NCBI GenBank assembly: GCA_964522485.1 | Contig: CAZFUS010000011.1 | Span: 1 to 47,644 of the forward strand | Direction: 5' to 3' | DNA from: Methylohalomonas sp964522485 | GTDB lineage: Bacteria; Pseudomonadota; Gammaproteobacteria; Methylohalomonadales; Methylohalomonadaceae | DNA length: 47,644 nucleotides | Part shown: positions 9,732 through 18,085 of the stretch, one piece after another | How positions within the stretch are numbered: the stretch's first letter is position 1 | How the letters are laid out: each line of letters starts with the position of its first letter | The notes under the pieces: model-generated | What the model was told of the DNA's origin: nothing | The model's input: the letters and a program-made list of their open reading frames with translations, nothing else | Databases searched by the model: none | Made by a program: the position numbers and the translations under genes

Positions 9732-10061
9732 CTATTCAGCCTCATCCGCAATCAGATCGTGAAGACTGACAACAGCTTCGCTATGCGAATAATTACCCAG
9801 CCGCATCGCGATATAAGCGGCGATGCATTCAGAATAATTCTGATTCTGCACTGTCACGGGAAAGACGGCGTTCATACCTTCCATGATATTCAAAAGCGTC
9901 TCATGAACGCCCCGCTTTTCCATATACTTCTGCGCGACGACACTGATATCGGCAATCAGTTGCTTGTCCTCAATATAGATGCTTGAGAGCTGATCGAGCA
10001 GGGCGCCAAATCGATCGGCAACATTATAATTATTATTCGAATGAAAATCTGAATCTGTCAT
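9732..10061 (-). CDS. Hypothetical protein, 109 aa
   Basis: Not recognised. The 109-residue soluble, acidic protein begins with an asparagine-rich stretch (MTDSDFHSNNNYNVADRFG) and is predicted mostly helical, with no signal peptide, metal motif or membrane segment. The stop is about 35 bp from the end of the convergent EEP gene. No strong Shine-Dalgarno is visible before the ATG. The composition is protein-like, so I keep it as a likely real orphan gene. Confidence 0.62.
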   Translation of the reverse strand: MTDSDFHSNNNYNVADRFGALLDQLSSIYIEDKQLIADISVVAQKYMEKRGVHETLLNIMEGMNAVFPVTVQNQNYSECIAAYIAMRLGNYSHSEAVVSLHDLIADEAE

Positions 10062-10214
10062 GACAAGTCATTGATCGAGGCCCGAGCACAGAAGCGCCCT
10101 ACGATATTCTCCTGGTGACCAAACAGTAATCATCATTCCGTTGAAGTTCTGTCAGGTCGGTCACAATACGATCGCGGCATCGCCCATTAACTCCTGTCAC
10201 TACAATTTCAGGAC

Positions 10215-10240
10215 AAAAAAATCCCCCTTCAGGAGGGGGA
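10215..10240 (-). terminator. Rho-independent terminator
   Basis: On the minus strand a 7-bp stem (TCCCCCT/AGGGGGA) with a five-base loop is followed by a run of seven T. It lies 137 bases beyond the terminator of the PEP-CTERM gene, so it either backs that one up or ends a separate short transcript. Confidence 0.75.
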
Positions 10241-10376
10241 TACACCGGGCGACGGACTAAGCCCAATGAAAGATCGAGTCACTCATCGCTGCAATTGAAG
10301 TATGGCTGCAAAGGCGGCATGTGAGCGTGCATGAGTCACATTACTGCATGGCAGTTTGACCACATCAAGGAGAACC

Positions 10377-10414
10377 AAAATAAAAACCCCGTCTTGAGGT
10401 TATCGCGACGGGGT
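10377..10414 (-). terminator. Rho-independent terminator of the PEP-CTERM gene
   Basis: Just downstream of the minus-strand stop at 10436, an 8-bp stem ACCCCGTC/GACGGGGT is followed on the minus strand by a T-rich tract (TTTTTATTTTG). Typical intrinsic terminator geometry. Confidence 0.82.
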
Positions 10415-10435
10415 CAGGAAGAAGTTGGAAAAACT

Positions 10436-11068
10436 TCAGTTCAGTCGCTTTCTGCGAGCAAGACCCAGGCCGAGCAGACCCAGTCCCATAAGGGCCAGCG
10501 AAACCGGTTCGGGGACCTCCCGGGTGCCTCTGCTCCAGATATCCAGATGGGAGAGATCCAGCCCACCCCCCACGGCCCAGCCCAGGTTGTAGCTGCCGTC
10601 GGTGGAACCGTTGTCAAAATAATAGGCGGCCCATTCGGGGCCCTGCTTGAAGATCGCCATGAAAGTATCGGCCATCAGGTTCTCTATATCCCACATACCC
10701 GTGGTCGTATTAGCCGTGACATTGCCGTCACCGCCATCGGTTGTGTCAAAGAAGCTCCAGTCGTCAAAGCCGAACATGCCTTCCGTTGAACCCAGTGCCG
10801 ACGAGTTCCCGTTCCAGAGCGAAGTATCTGCATTATCCCAGTCCACGTCGTTAATGGTCGCGCCCGTGGGCGGGCCCACGGACGTAATCATGCCCGTTTC
10901 GGTGACATTGCCGTCCATCGCACCGGAACAGAGAGTCGGGGCGCCTGTATTGCCCGTGACATCCGTGACCGCGCAAGTATCGTCCGACGAAATCAACGCC
11001 GCTCCGGCGGTCGTTGACGCCATTAGTGCAACCAATCCTAGGACGATCACTGATATCGCTTTTTTCAT
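10436..11068 (-). CDS. PEP-CTERM sorting domain exoprotein
   Basis: A 210-residue secreted protein with a Sec signal peptide (about residues 1-24, MKKAISVIVLGLVALMASTT...). The body is low in lysine and rich in Asp, Gly, Thr and Asn. The C-terminal PEP-CTERM signal is at 185-210: a Pro-Glu-Pro motif, a transmembrane helix of Leu/Gly/Ala, and a basic RRK tail. Such proteins are processed by exosortase (EpsH/XrtA) and delivered to the extracellular polysaccharide matrix. No exosortase gene is in the window. The body is not recognised. GGAGAG precedes the ATG, and a sigma-54-type promoter lies 60 bases upstream, matching the known RpoN/PrsR control of this protein class. Confidence 0.9.
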   Translation of the reverse strand: MKKAISVIVLGLVALMASTTAGAALISSDDTCAVTDVTGNTGAPTLCSGAMDGNVTETGMITSVGPPTGATINDVDWDNADTSLWNGNSSALGSTEGMFGFDDWSFFDTTDGGDGNVTANTTTGMWDIENLMADTFMAIFKQGPEWAAYYFDNGSTDGSYNLGWAVGGGLDLSHLDIWSRGTREVPEPVSLALMGLGLLGLGLARRKRLN

Positions 11069-11455
11069 TATTGCTCTCCAGCCTGAAAATCAGGCTATAT
11101 TTGATAAGCTACACATCATTAAATAAAGGCAAAATTCACGCCATATATTATAAATATATAGAATTCAATAAATTATAAGCTGCTTGAACTGACCCAGCCG
11201 GATAAATTGTAAACTCTTCCGACATTCAGCGCTGCTTTTTGTGACAGACTTCACGAAAGATTAATGTGTAACTCTATGATCAATAAAAGTCTATAATCGC
11301 ACGCCAGCGATAACCGGCGATGTTAAAAAAACCGACATCCCTGCTTAATTTCTTACAGTAGGGCGAGAAATCTTTAGAATCGTCGCCCGTTGAAACTGTA
11401 GCCCCACTGTCAAAATGATATAATCTCCAGTAAAATCAAAAGGATGATAGCCTGA
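11069..11455. other. AT-rich divergent promoter region (PEP-CTERM gene / trpG)
   Basis: 387 bases without a gene, markedly AT-rich at 11100-11190. It holds a sigma-54-type promoter for the minus-strand gene (11128-11143), and an inverted repeat (ACAGT and GGGCGA arms at 11355-11366 pairing with 11383-11388 and 11395-11399). A candidate -10 box TATAAT (11419-11424) lies upstream of trpG. No tryptophan-rich leader peptide was found. Confidence 0.6.
11128..11143 (-). promoter_or_regulatory. Sigma-54 (-24/-12) promoter of PEP-CTERM gene
   Basis: On the minus strand the sequence TGGCGTGAATTTTGCC has GG and GC separated by exactly ten bases, matching the TGGCAC-N5-TTGC consensus of RpoN promoters. 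It ends 60 bases before the start codon. RpoN-dependent control of PEP-CTERM genes through PrsK/PrsR is established in other exosortase bacteria. Confidence 0.68.
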
Positions 11456-12037
11456 ATGCTGCTAATGCTCGACAATTATGACTCGTTCACCTACAACCTA
11501 GTGCAGTATCTGGGGGAGCTGGGTGCCGACGTGCAGGTGGTGCGCAATGACCAGATAACGCTGGAGGAGATCGACCGGTTACACCCGGACAGACTGGTGA
11601 TTTCACCCGGCCCGTGCACCCCGAACGAGGCCGGCATCTCGGTCACCGCAATACAGCGGCTGACCGGCAAACTGCCGATTATGGGTGTCTGTCTCGGCCA
11701 TCAGAGCATTGGCCAGGCCTACGGCGGCAGGGTGATCCATGCCGGATCCATCATGCATGGCAAGACCTCGGAGATTTATCACAAGGGTACGGATGTCTTC
11801 GCCGGCCTGACCAACCCCTTCACCGCCACCCGCTATCACTCACTGGTGATCGACAAGAACTCCCTGCCGGACTGCCTGGAAGTGACCGCGTGGACACAGA
11901 CAGCAACCGGCGAAATCGACGAAATCATGGGTGTGAGTCATAAGGAACTGCCGGTTTACGGCGTGCAGTTCCATCCCGAATCGATCCTGACCACCTACGG
12001 TCACGATATTCTGCAGAATTTCCTGAATCTGCACTGA
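11456..12037 (+). CDS. trpG: Anthranilate synthase component II (glutamine amidotransferase)
   Basis: Hydrolyses glutamine and channels ammonia to TrpE. The 193-residue class I amidotransferase starts MLLMLDNYDSFTYNLVQYL. It has the catalytic triad: nucleophile C79 in GVCLGHQ, H173 and E175 in QFHPES. In many bacteria the same subunit also serves p-aminobenzoate synthase. It begins a tight trpG-trpD-trpC operon: its stop overlaps the trpD ATG. A Shine-Dalgarno AAGGA sits about 12 bases upstream, with a TATAAT-like -10 box at 11419. Confidence 0.97.
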   Translation: MLLMLDNYDSFTYNLVQYLGELGADVQVVRNDQITLEEIDRLHPDRLVISPGPCTPNEAGISVTAIQRLTGKLPIMGVCLGHQSIGQAYGGRVIHAGSIMHGKTSEIYHKGTDVFAGLTNPFTATRYHSLVIDKNSLPDCLEVTAWTQTATGEIDEIMGVSHKELPVYGVQFHPESILTTYGHDILQNFLNLH

Positions 12038-13056
12038 TGGATATCCGCACCGCGCTCGACCGTCTCGTCAACCGGCTCGATCTCGAACCCGATGCGATGC
12101 GCTCGGTTATACAGACGATCATGCTGGGCAAAGCCACCCAGGCGCAGATTGGCGCATTCCTGGTTGCGCTGCGCATGAAAGGTGAAAGCGTGGATGAAAT
12201 CGCCGCTGCCGTCGAGGTCATGCGCTCGCTGGCGACATATGTCACGGTAAGTGATGATCGCCACCTGGTCGACACTTGCGGCACCGGCGGAGATGGCACT
12301 AATACCTTCAATATTTCCACGGCCGCCGCCTTTGTTGCCGCCGCAGCCGGCGCCCGGGTCGCCAAACACGGCAACCGGGCTGTGTCCAGTACATGTGGCA
12401 GCGCCGATATTCTGGAAGCGCTGGGTGTCAATCTTGACCTCAGTGCCGAACAGGTCGCCAAATGCATCGAGCAGGTGGGTATCGGCTTTCTGTTCGCGCC
12501 GCGCCATCACGGGGCCATGAAACACGCCGTAGGACCGCGCCGGGAACTCGGCATGCGCACTCTGTTCAATCTGCTCGGGCCGCTGAGTAATCCGGCCGGC
12601 GCCCGCAACCAGATTCTGGGCGTTTTTCACCGCAACTGGCTGCAGCATATGGCCGAGGTATTGAACAAGCTCGGCAGCCGCCATGTTATGGTAGTCCATG
12701 CGGAGGACGGCCTTGACGAAATCAGTCTGTGCGCAGCCACAGAAGTCGCAGAACTGAACGCAGGCACGATCAAGCAGTACACAGTTACACCTGAAGCATT
12801 CGGCCTGCAGCGCTGCCGGTCGGTGGACCTGATCGCCACGGACCCCGATACCAGCCTGCAACTGTTCAAAGCCGCGCTGGACGGTACGCAGAGCGCCGCA
12901 CGCGATATCGTTCAGTTAAATGCCGGTGCTGCCATCTACGTCGCCGGTCTGAGCCCGGATCTGAACACGGCCGTCCAGCACGCGGGCGAGATTATCGCTA
13001 GTGGCGCAGCCGCCGACAAACTGCAGCAATTCATTCAATTGAGCCAGCGGCTGTAA
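12037..13056 (+). CDS. trpD: Anthranilate phosphoribosyltransferase
   Basis: Transfers phosphoribosyl from PRPP to anthranilate. The 339-residue protein has the helical N-terminal domain and the PRPP-binding glycine-rich loop CGTGGDGTNTFNIST. Further family motifs are KHGNRAVSSTCGSAD, PRHHGAMKHAVGPRRELG and FNLLGPLSNPA. Its ATG overlaps the trpG stop by one base and its stop overlaps the trpC ATG by one base, a sign of translational coupling through the operon. Confidence 0.97.
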   Translation: MDIRTALDRLVNRLDLEPDAMRSVIQTIMLGKATQAQIGAFLVALRMKGESVDEIAAAVEVMRSLATYVTVSDDRHLVDTCGTGGDGTNTFNISTAAAFVAAAAGARVAKHGNRAVSSTCGSADILEALGVNLDLSAEQVAKCIEQVGIGFLFAPRHHGAMKHAVGPRRELGMRTLFNLLGPLSNPAGARNQILGVFHRNWLQHMAEVLNKLGSRHVMVVHAEDGLDEISLCAATEVAELNAGTIKQYTVTPEAFGLQRCRSVDLIATDPDTSLQLFKAALDGTQSAARDIVQLNAGAAIYVAGLSPDLNTAVQHAGEIIASGAAADKLQQFIQLSQRL

Positions 13057-13856
13057 TGCCCATCGACACACCCGACATACTCAAGCGCATACTCGCGCAC
13101 AAGCAGGACGAAGTCAGCGAGCGCAAAACGCGCACACCGGTCCGGGAACTGAGTGCCCGGGCCGCCGACCAGCCGGCGACACGCGGCTTTCATCAGGCTA
13201 TACAGCACCGGGTCGAAGCTGGTGAGCTTGCCGTGATCGCGGAAATCAAAAAGGCTTCCCCCAGCAAGGGCATACTGCGCGAGGATTTTGATCCGCAGGC
13301 GCTCGCAGGCGCCTACGCCAGGGCTGGCGCTACCTGCCTGTCTGTACTCACGGATGAACGCTTTTTCCAGGGATGCGATACTGACCTGCAGACAGCGCGC
13401 GCGGCTTGTGGCTTGCCAGTGCTACGCAAGGATTTTCTGATTGATCCCTACCAGCTTTATGAGGCGCGTGTGCTAGGCGCCGACTGTGTATTGATCATAG
13501 TCGCGGCCCTGGATGACCTGCAGATGCAGGAGCTGGCCTGGGGAGCGACCGAACTGGGTCTGGATGTGCTGGTCGAGGTTCACAATCGCGAGGAACTCGA
13601 ACGCGGGCTGATGCTGCGCACACCGCTCATCGGTATCAACAACCGTGATTTGCGGACATTTGAAACCCATATCGATACCACACTGGGGCTGCTGCCGGAT
13701 GTGTTTCATGATCGGACCATCGTTACCGAAAGTGGCATCCACAGCCAGGCCGACATTGCCCTGCTGCGCCGCCATGGCGTAGACGCTTTTCTGGTCGGCG
13801 AGGCGCTTATGAGTGCCGACGAACCCGCTGTGAAGCTGGCGGAATTATTCGGCTGA
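13056..13856 (+). CDS. trpC: Indole-3-glycerol phosphate synthase
   Basis: Closes the indole ring by converting carboxyphenylaminodeoxyribulose phosphate to indole-3-glycerol phosphate. The 266-residue TIM barrel shows AEIKKASPSKGILREDFDP (catalytic Lys), CLSVLTDERFFQG, LRKDFLIDPYQ (catalytic Lys), LVEVHNREEL, IGINNRDL and VTESGI. It is a monofunctional enzyme, not fused to TrpF. Last gene of the trpGDC operon; no strong hairpin terminator follows it. Confidence 0.97.
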   Translation: MPIDTPDILKRILAHKQDEVSERKTRTPVRELSARAADQPATRGFHQAIQHRVEAGELAVIAEIKKASPSKGILREDFDPQALAGAYARAGATCLSVLTDERFFQGCDTDLQTARAACGLPVLRKDFLIDPYQLYEARVLGADCVLIIVAALDDLQMQELAWGATELGLDVLVEVHNREELERGLMLRTPLIGINNRDLRTFETHIDTTLGLLPDVFHDRTIVTESGIHSQADIALLRRHGVDAFLVGEALMSADEPAVKLAELFG

Positions 13857-13925
13857 ACAAGAGTCCTGTATACAACCCGACTTTTTCAATTTCATATGAT
13901 TTCTCTAATGCGAAGGAGAGTTACC

Positions 13926-14822
13926 ATGCGGAAACTGGTTTCTGCTTTTGTGATTCCGGCACTGCTCCTGGCTTGGTCATCCCTGTCCCTGGCTCACGGT
14001 GAGAATCCCGAGCTGCAGTGGGAAACAGCCAATTTCAAGAATCCCGAGTCCGTGGTCTATGACAAGGCCCGCGATCTGCTGTATGTATCGAATGTCAACG
14101 GTGAACCCACCGCGAAGGATGGCAACGGCTTTATTTCAACTGTCTCAATGTCCGGCGAAATCCAGAATCTGAAATGGATAACCGGCCTGGATGCGCCCAA
14201 AGGCCTCGCAATCTACAAGAACAAACTTTATGCTGCAGACATCGACACCCTGGTCGAAATCGATATCACCAGCAGTGAAGTCAGCAACCGCTATGATGTC
14301 GCGGATGCCAAGTTCCTGAATGATGTCGCTGCCGCCGAGGATGGTCATATCTATGTATCTGACATGGTACTTGACCGCATCTACCGTCTGCACGACGGCA
14401 AGTTCGAACTTTGGCTGGAAGATACCGCGCTGGAAAATCCCAACGGCCTGCTGGTTCACAAAGGCAGATTGGTCGTGGGCTCATGGGGTGTCATGAAAGA
14501 TGGCTTCCGTACGGAAACACCGGGACATCTGAAGGTAGTTTCATTCGACGACAAATCGATCTCCAGTATTGGCGAAGGCAAACCCACGGGCAATCTTGAC
14601 GGTGTCGAAGCGGATCTGGATGGAGACTACTATGTAACCGACTGGATGGCTGGCAAGCTGTTGCATATCGATCAGGACGGTAATTCTGAAGTCTTGCTTG
14701 ATCTCGGTCAGGGCAGCGCCGATCTTGAATTCATCGCGGATCAGGACTTACTGCTAATACCGATGATGAATGACAACAAGCTACTGGCTTACAAGGCACA
14801 CGGTAGTGCCGATGACAAGTAG
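13926..14822 (+). CDS. Secreted SMP-30/NHL-type beta-propeller protein
   Basis: A 298-residue protein with a clear Sec signal peptide (residues 1 to about 20, ending SLSLAHG), so periplasmic or secreted. The mature part consists of repeated blades such as NPESVVYDKARDLLYVSNVNG, LDAPKGLAIYKNKLYAADID, FLNDVAAAEDGHIYVSDM and NPNGLLVHKGRLVVGSWG. These are characteristic of the SMP-30/gluconolactonase/strictosidine synthase-like six-blade propeller. Asn-Asp residues in the blades could bind a divalent metal. ATG 13926 is chosen because AAGGAGAG lies upstream at ideal spacing. A strong terminator follows. It may be a lactonase or a non-enzymatic propeller. Confidence 0.83.
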   Translation: MRKLVSAFVIPALLLAWSSLSLAHGENPELQWETANFKNPESVVYDKARDLLYVSNVNGEPTAKDGNGFISTVSMSGEIQNLKWITGLDAPKGLAIYKNKLYAADIDTLVEIDITSSEVSNRYDVADAKFLNDVAAAEDGHIYVSDMVLDRIYRLHDGKFELWLEDTALENPNGLLVHKGRLVVGSWGVMKDGFRTETPGHLKVVSFDDKSISSIGEGKPTGNLDGVEADLDGDYYVTDWMAGKLLHIDQDGNSEVLLDLGQGSADLEFIADQDLLLIPMMNDNKLLAYKAHGSADDK

Positions 14823-14841
14823 TGCAACTTGACTGTCTATT

Positions 14842-14870
14842 AAAAAACCCGCCGGCAGGCGGGTTTTTAT
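14842..14870 (+). terminator. Bidirectional rho-independent terminator
   Basis: An 11-bp near-perfect stem, AAAAACCCGCC paired with GGCGGGTTTTT around a four-base loop, stands between the convergent propeller and GGDEF-EAL genes. A-runs and T-runs on both sides allow it to serve both strands. Confidence 0.88.
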
Positions 14871-14889
14871 TGCCTATATCGTCTCCATG

Positions 14890-17049
14890 TTACCCGTCGA
14901 TCAACCGGAGTGGTTCCGCGAGCAGTGCATCCATTTCCTGGACCGGTAGCGGGCGGGCAAACAGAAAGCCCTGGGCCTGATCACAGCCACGGGTGCGCAG
15001 ATAGCGGCGCTGCATAGCGTTTTCAACCCCTTCCGCAACAACCTGCAGATTGAGGCTCTTCGCCATGCCGATGATTGCTTCGACCAGTGCCTTGTTATCT
15101 TCATCCTGTGGAATACCGCGCAGAAAAGAGCGGTCAATTTTAAGTTTATGAACCGGCAGGTGCTTCAGATAACTCAGAGAAGAATATCCCACACCGAAAT
15201 CATCAATAGCAATGCGTGCCCCCATACCTGCCAGGACTTGCATCTGCTCGGCGGCCATCTTAGTCTGCAACACGCTCTCGGTCAGTTCCAGTTCCAGATG
15301 GCTGGCGCGTAACTTGTATTCACTCAGAATGTCCCTGATCGAATCTATCAGTGAATGTGTCTGGAACTGTATGGCCGATATATTCACCGCTATACGAGAC
15401 GGTGCCAGACCCTTCTGTTGCCAGCGTTGCAGGTCGCGACAGGCACGGCGCAGCACCCACATGCCCAGTGGCACTATCAGGGCGCTCTCTTCGGCAAGCG
15501 AGATGATGACATCAGGTGCCACCATTTCACCGGTATCTTCACGCGGCCAGCGCAGCAGCGCCTCGACCGCGGTAATACTGCCATCACCAAGATTAATTTG
15601 CGGCTGGTAATAAAGTTCGAGTTTGTCTTCATCCAGAGCGCGGCGCAACGCATTTTCCATTGCCAGGGTATCGGAGATCTGGGCGCCGAGTGCTTCGGAG
15701 TAGTGCTGAAAGCCGTTGTGACCCGTATTGCGCTTTTTGACCGAATGCATGGCGAATTCAGCACGCTTCAACAGCGTGCGCGCATCCCTGCAATCGCTCG
15801 ACGGCATGCTGATACCGACACTGATATCTACCTGCACGTCCTGATTAGCCACTCGAAACGGCCTGGACAATCCTGAAAAAACCTTGTCCATGACGTGCGC
15901 AACGTCCGTCTGGCGCGACATCTCCGCCAGTATCAGGGCAAATTCATTACCCGCCAGTCGGGCGACGGTGTCCTGTTCCCGCACTACACTGCGCAGATAT
16001 CCGGCAACCTTTTCGAGCACCTGATCACCGGCTTCGTGTCCCAGGCTTTCGTTGATTCGTTTTAGTCGGTTAATACCGATACAAACTACCGACATCGGAC
16101 GCTTGTGCCAGCTGCTGTAGGCCAGAACGCGCTCCAGCCGGTCAAGATACAGACCGCGATTGGGCAAGCCGGTCAGCACATCATAGCTGGCCAGATAGTT
16201 GAGCCTATCCTCCTTCTTCTTATGTTCCGTGATATCAATCATGACACCACGCAGTTTCAGTTGATCCTCTTCCTCATCTACCGTAACGATATCGCGTAAC
16301 CAGACTGTTTCACCGGCTGCGGTAATCATGCGGTATTCAAGCGTATGATTCAGACGCTTTTCGGTGGCTGTTGAACGTGTCTGCACGGCCCATTCTCGGT
16401 CAGCAGGATGCAAGTGATTTTCCCAGAAATAGGGTTCTGTCTGCCAGGCGGACACCGGATAGCCGAGTATGCGCTCAGCCTGCTCACTGATGAATACAAA
16501 ATTGAAAACATCAGTATCGGCTTCCCAGATAATCCCGTCGATCGAGTTCACCAGTGCCGCGTAGTCATATTGGAGCTTGCGGAGGTTTTGCTTGGTCTGT
16601 CCGCTGGAAATATTCTCCCATGTCAGTGAATAAATGCCGCGTACCTCACCCTGTGCATCCCGGTCCGGCATATAGGTTGTGCGGCCATGGACCACTCCCT
16701 GCAGCGCATGGATGACTGCATCGAAATTGACGATTTCACCCTTCAGTGCACGCTTCAGATAGGGCTCGCGATCATGACAATGAATATCATCAGCTACCTG
16801 TCGCACATCTTTGCCGATAAAATCCGCTTCTTCATGACCGAACCAGTCTATATAGGTTTTATTGATGAACTGGTATTTGAAATCGCTATCCAGATAAGCA
16901 ATCAATATTGGCAAAGCATCCGCGAGTAGTCGCAGTGGATGCTGATTCTGATCATTATCCATTGCGGTTGCTGCTGCCGCTGTTTGCTCGAAGAGCTGTA
17001 ATTCACTCAAAGAGAAAGGAGAAATACCTGAAGTCGGAGAATCGCCCAT
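14890..17049 (-). CDS. PAS-PAS-GGDEF-EAL cyclic-di-GMP protein with degenerate cyclase site
   Basis: A 719-residue cytoplasmic protein with no membrane segments. Order: PAS (about 36-150), PAS/PAC (160-275), GGDEF (286-448), EAL (460-712). The GGDEF signature reads AGNEF (366-370), and the usual metal-binding aspartate of the FIDLD segment is replaced (CIGIN, about 323-327), so cyclase activity is probably lost. An I-site-like REQD remains at 357-360. The EAL half keeps EALLRW (496-501), NISAIQF, ELTES, IDDFGVGYSSL (615-625), KIDRSF and VAEGVE, so it should be an active c-di-GMP phosphodiesterase. It converges with the propeller gene across a shared terminator. Confidence 0.93.
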   Translation of the reverse strand: MGDSPTSGISPFSLSELQLFEQTAAAATAMDNDQNQHPLRLLADALPILIAYLDSDFKYQFINKTYIDWFGHEEADFIGKDVRQVADDIHCHDREPYLKRALKGEIVNFDAVIHALQGVVHGRTTYMPDRDAQGEVRGIYSLTWENISSGQTKQNLRKLQYDYAALVNSIDGIIWEADTDVFNFVFISEQAERILGYPVSAWQTEPYFWENHLHPADREWAVQTRSTATEKRLNHTLEYRMITAAGETVWLRDIVTVDEEEDQLKLRGVMIDITEHKKKEDRLNYLASYDVLTGLPNRGLYLDRLERVLAYSSWHKRPMSVVCIGINRLKRINESLGHEAGDQVLEKVAGYLRSVVREQDTVARLAGNEFALILAEMSRQTDVAHVMDKVFSGLSRPFRVANQDVQVDISVGISMPSSDCRDARTLLKRAEFAMHSVKKRNTGHNGFQHYSEALGAQISDTLAMENALRRALDEDKLELYYQPQINLGDGSITAVEALLRWPREDTGEMVAPDVIISLAEESALIVPLGMWVLRRACRDLQRWQQKGLAPSRIAVNISAIQFQTHSLIDSIRDILSEYKLRASHLELELTESVLQTKMAAEQMQVLAGMGARIAIDDFGVGYSSLSYLKHLPVHKLKIDRSFLRGIPQDEDNKALVEAIIGMAKSLNLQVVAEGVENAMQRRYLRTRGCDQAQGFLFARPLPVQEMDALLAEPLRLIDG

Positions 17050-17362
17050 AGCCTTTATTCTTATAATTCTAATTGTGAAACAGGCAAAAAACTAATGGAT
17101 ATAAGTGCCGCATAAATGCAAGCATTAAGCCCTCCGTATTAAACCAGCTACCACGCCGTAATAGACTCATAGCCAGCAAGCGCTACCGGTTAAGATAACG
17201 CATTGCCTGTCAGCAGGGCAATTCAGGGAATCAGCCTGAATACCAGCTGACCATTAAGTCGCTGGGTGTATAGTAAAAAGACACGTGGCCGCAGCAGGTA
17301 TGGCAACGCTTAAAGGACCTTGCAGATAGCGCAAATGCTGGCCAGTCCGACAGGATCGCAAC
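17050..17362. other. Intergenic region
   Basis: 313 bases between the start of the GGDEF-EAL gene and the end of the YajG-like gene, both on the minus strand. No ORF of note, repeat or clear terminator. The AT-rich stretch at 17055-17110 presumably carries the promoter of the GGDEF-EAL gene, but I cannot place -10/-35 boxes with confidence. Confidence 0.4.
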
Positions 17363-17962
17363 CTAAACCCCGGCACCGGTCTCACCGCGCATGAACTCAA
17401 GCAACTGCTGGTCAGTGAGTACCCGCTTTAGCACATGGGACATGGCTGCATTAATCATGGCTGCGTTTTCTTCCGGTTTGGGCTTGGTCATCGCCTCCCT
17501 GCTACGGGTACTGCGGTAGCGCCCCGTATATTCGCGGTTACCCGCCTTGCAGACAGCACGCAGAGTAACAGCGATCTCAATCACATCGGTCACGTTGCCT
17601 TCCTGAACCTCATATTCAATGGCGTCAACGAATATCTTCAAGACCGAGTCGGACGCCTGGCCGGAAGCGACCACCTGGTACCCCATCTGCTGCAACGCTT
17701 CAGTCAGTTCAGTCCGGATCGGGGTCCTGATATCTTCAGCCGTACTGATCTCGGACGTGTTGGCATAGACACCACCACGTGTACCGATAACACGGCTGGG
17801 GCGGTTATCTATGGTCTCAAGGCTGACTGTCGCATCATTGCCGACGGTATTGACATCGGACAGATCGATATCGGGCCGTATAGTCACCTTTTGCGGACTC
17901 AGCGCACAAGCTGTCAGAGCAGCCATCAACACAATTACACTTAAGCGATACAGTAACTTCAC
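17363..17962 (-). CDS. YajG-family outer membrane lipoprotein
   Basis: A 199-residue lipoprotein. The signal peptide ends with a lipobox LTAC (Cys at about 19). The body matches the YajG family pattern, with the motif ETIDNRPSRVIGTRGG and a later RTELTEALQQMGYQVV segment. The start is a GTG preceded by GGAGG at nine bases. Function of the family is unknown; it is presumably attached to the outer membrane facing the periplasm. It is not linked here to ampG, its neighbour in E. coli. Confidence 0.82.
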   Translation of the reverse strand: MKLLYRLSVIVLMAALTACALSPQKVTIRPDIDLSDVNTVGNDATVSLETIDNRPSRVIGTRGGVYANTSEISTAEDIRTPIRTELTEALQQMGYQVVASGQASDSVLKIFVDAIEYEVQEGNVTDVIEIAVTLRAVCKAGNREYTGRYRSTRSREAMTKPKPEENAAMINAAMSHVLKRVLTDQQLLEFMRGETGAGV

Positions 17963-18085
17963 TGACCGATTCCTCCATATACGCTTGGCAATGGATTGCT
18001 GATGAATTTCATTTCAGCACCACAGAATGAAGAAACATACCGTGCCCCGGATTTCAAATATTAGGCCATAGAACCGCGTCCGGGT

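Larger units (their letters stand above)
10062..10435. other. Intergenic region with two minus-strand terminators
   Basis: No convincing gene. It contains two hairpins each followed on the minus strand by a T-run (10215-10240 and 10377-10414). The distal one closes the PEP-CTERM gene. The roughly 135 bases between them hold only ORFs shorter than 20 codons, so a short minus-strand RNA ending at 10215 is possible. Confidence 0.5.

Noticed and set aside
11400..11455. Tryptophan attenuator with leader peptide upstream of trpG
   Set aside because: Between the candidate -10 box and the ATG there is no room for a leader frame and no Trp codon cluster; only a hairpin upstream of the promoter was seen.
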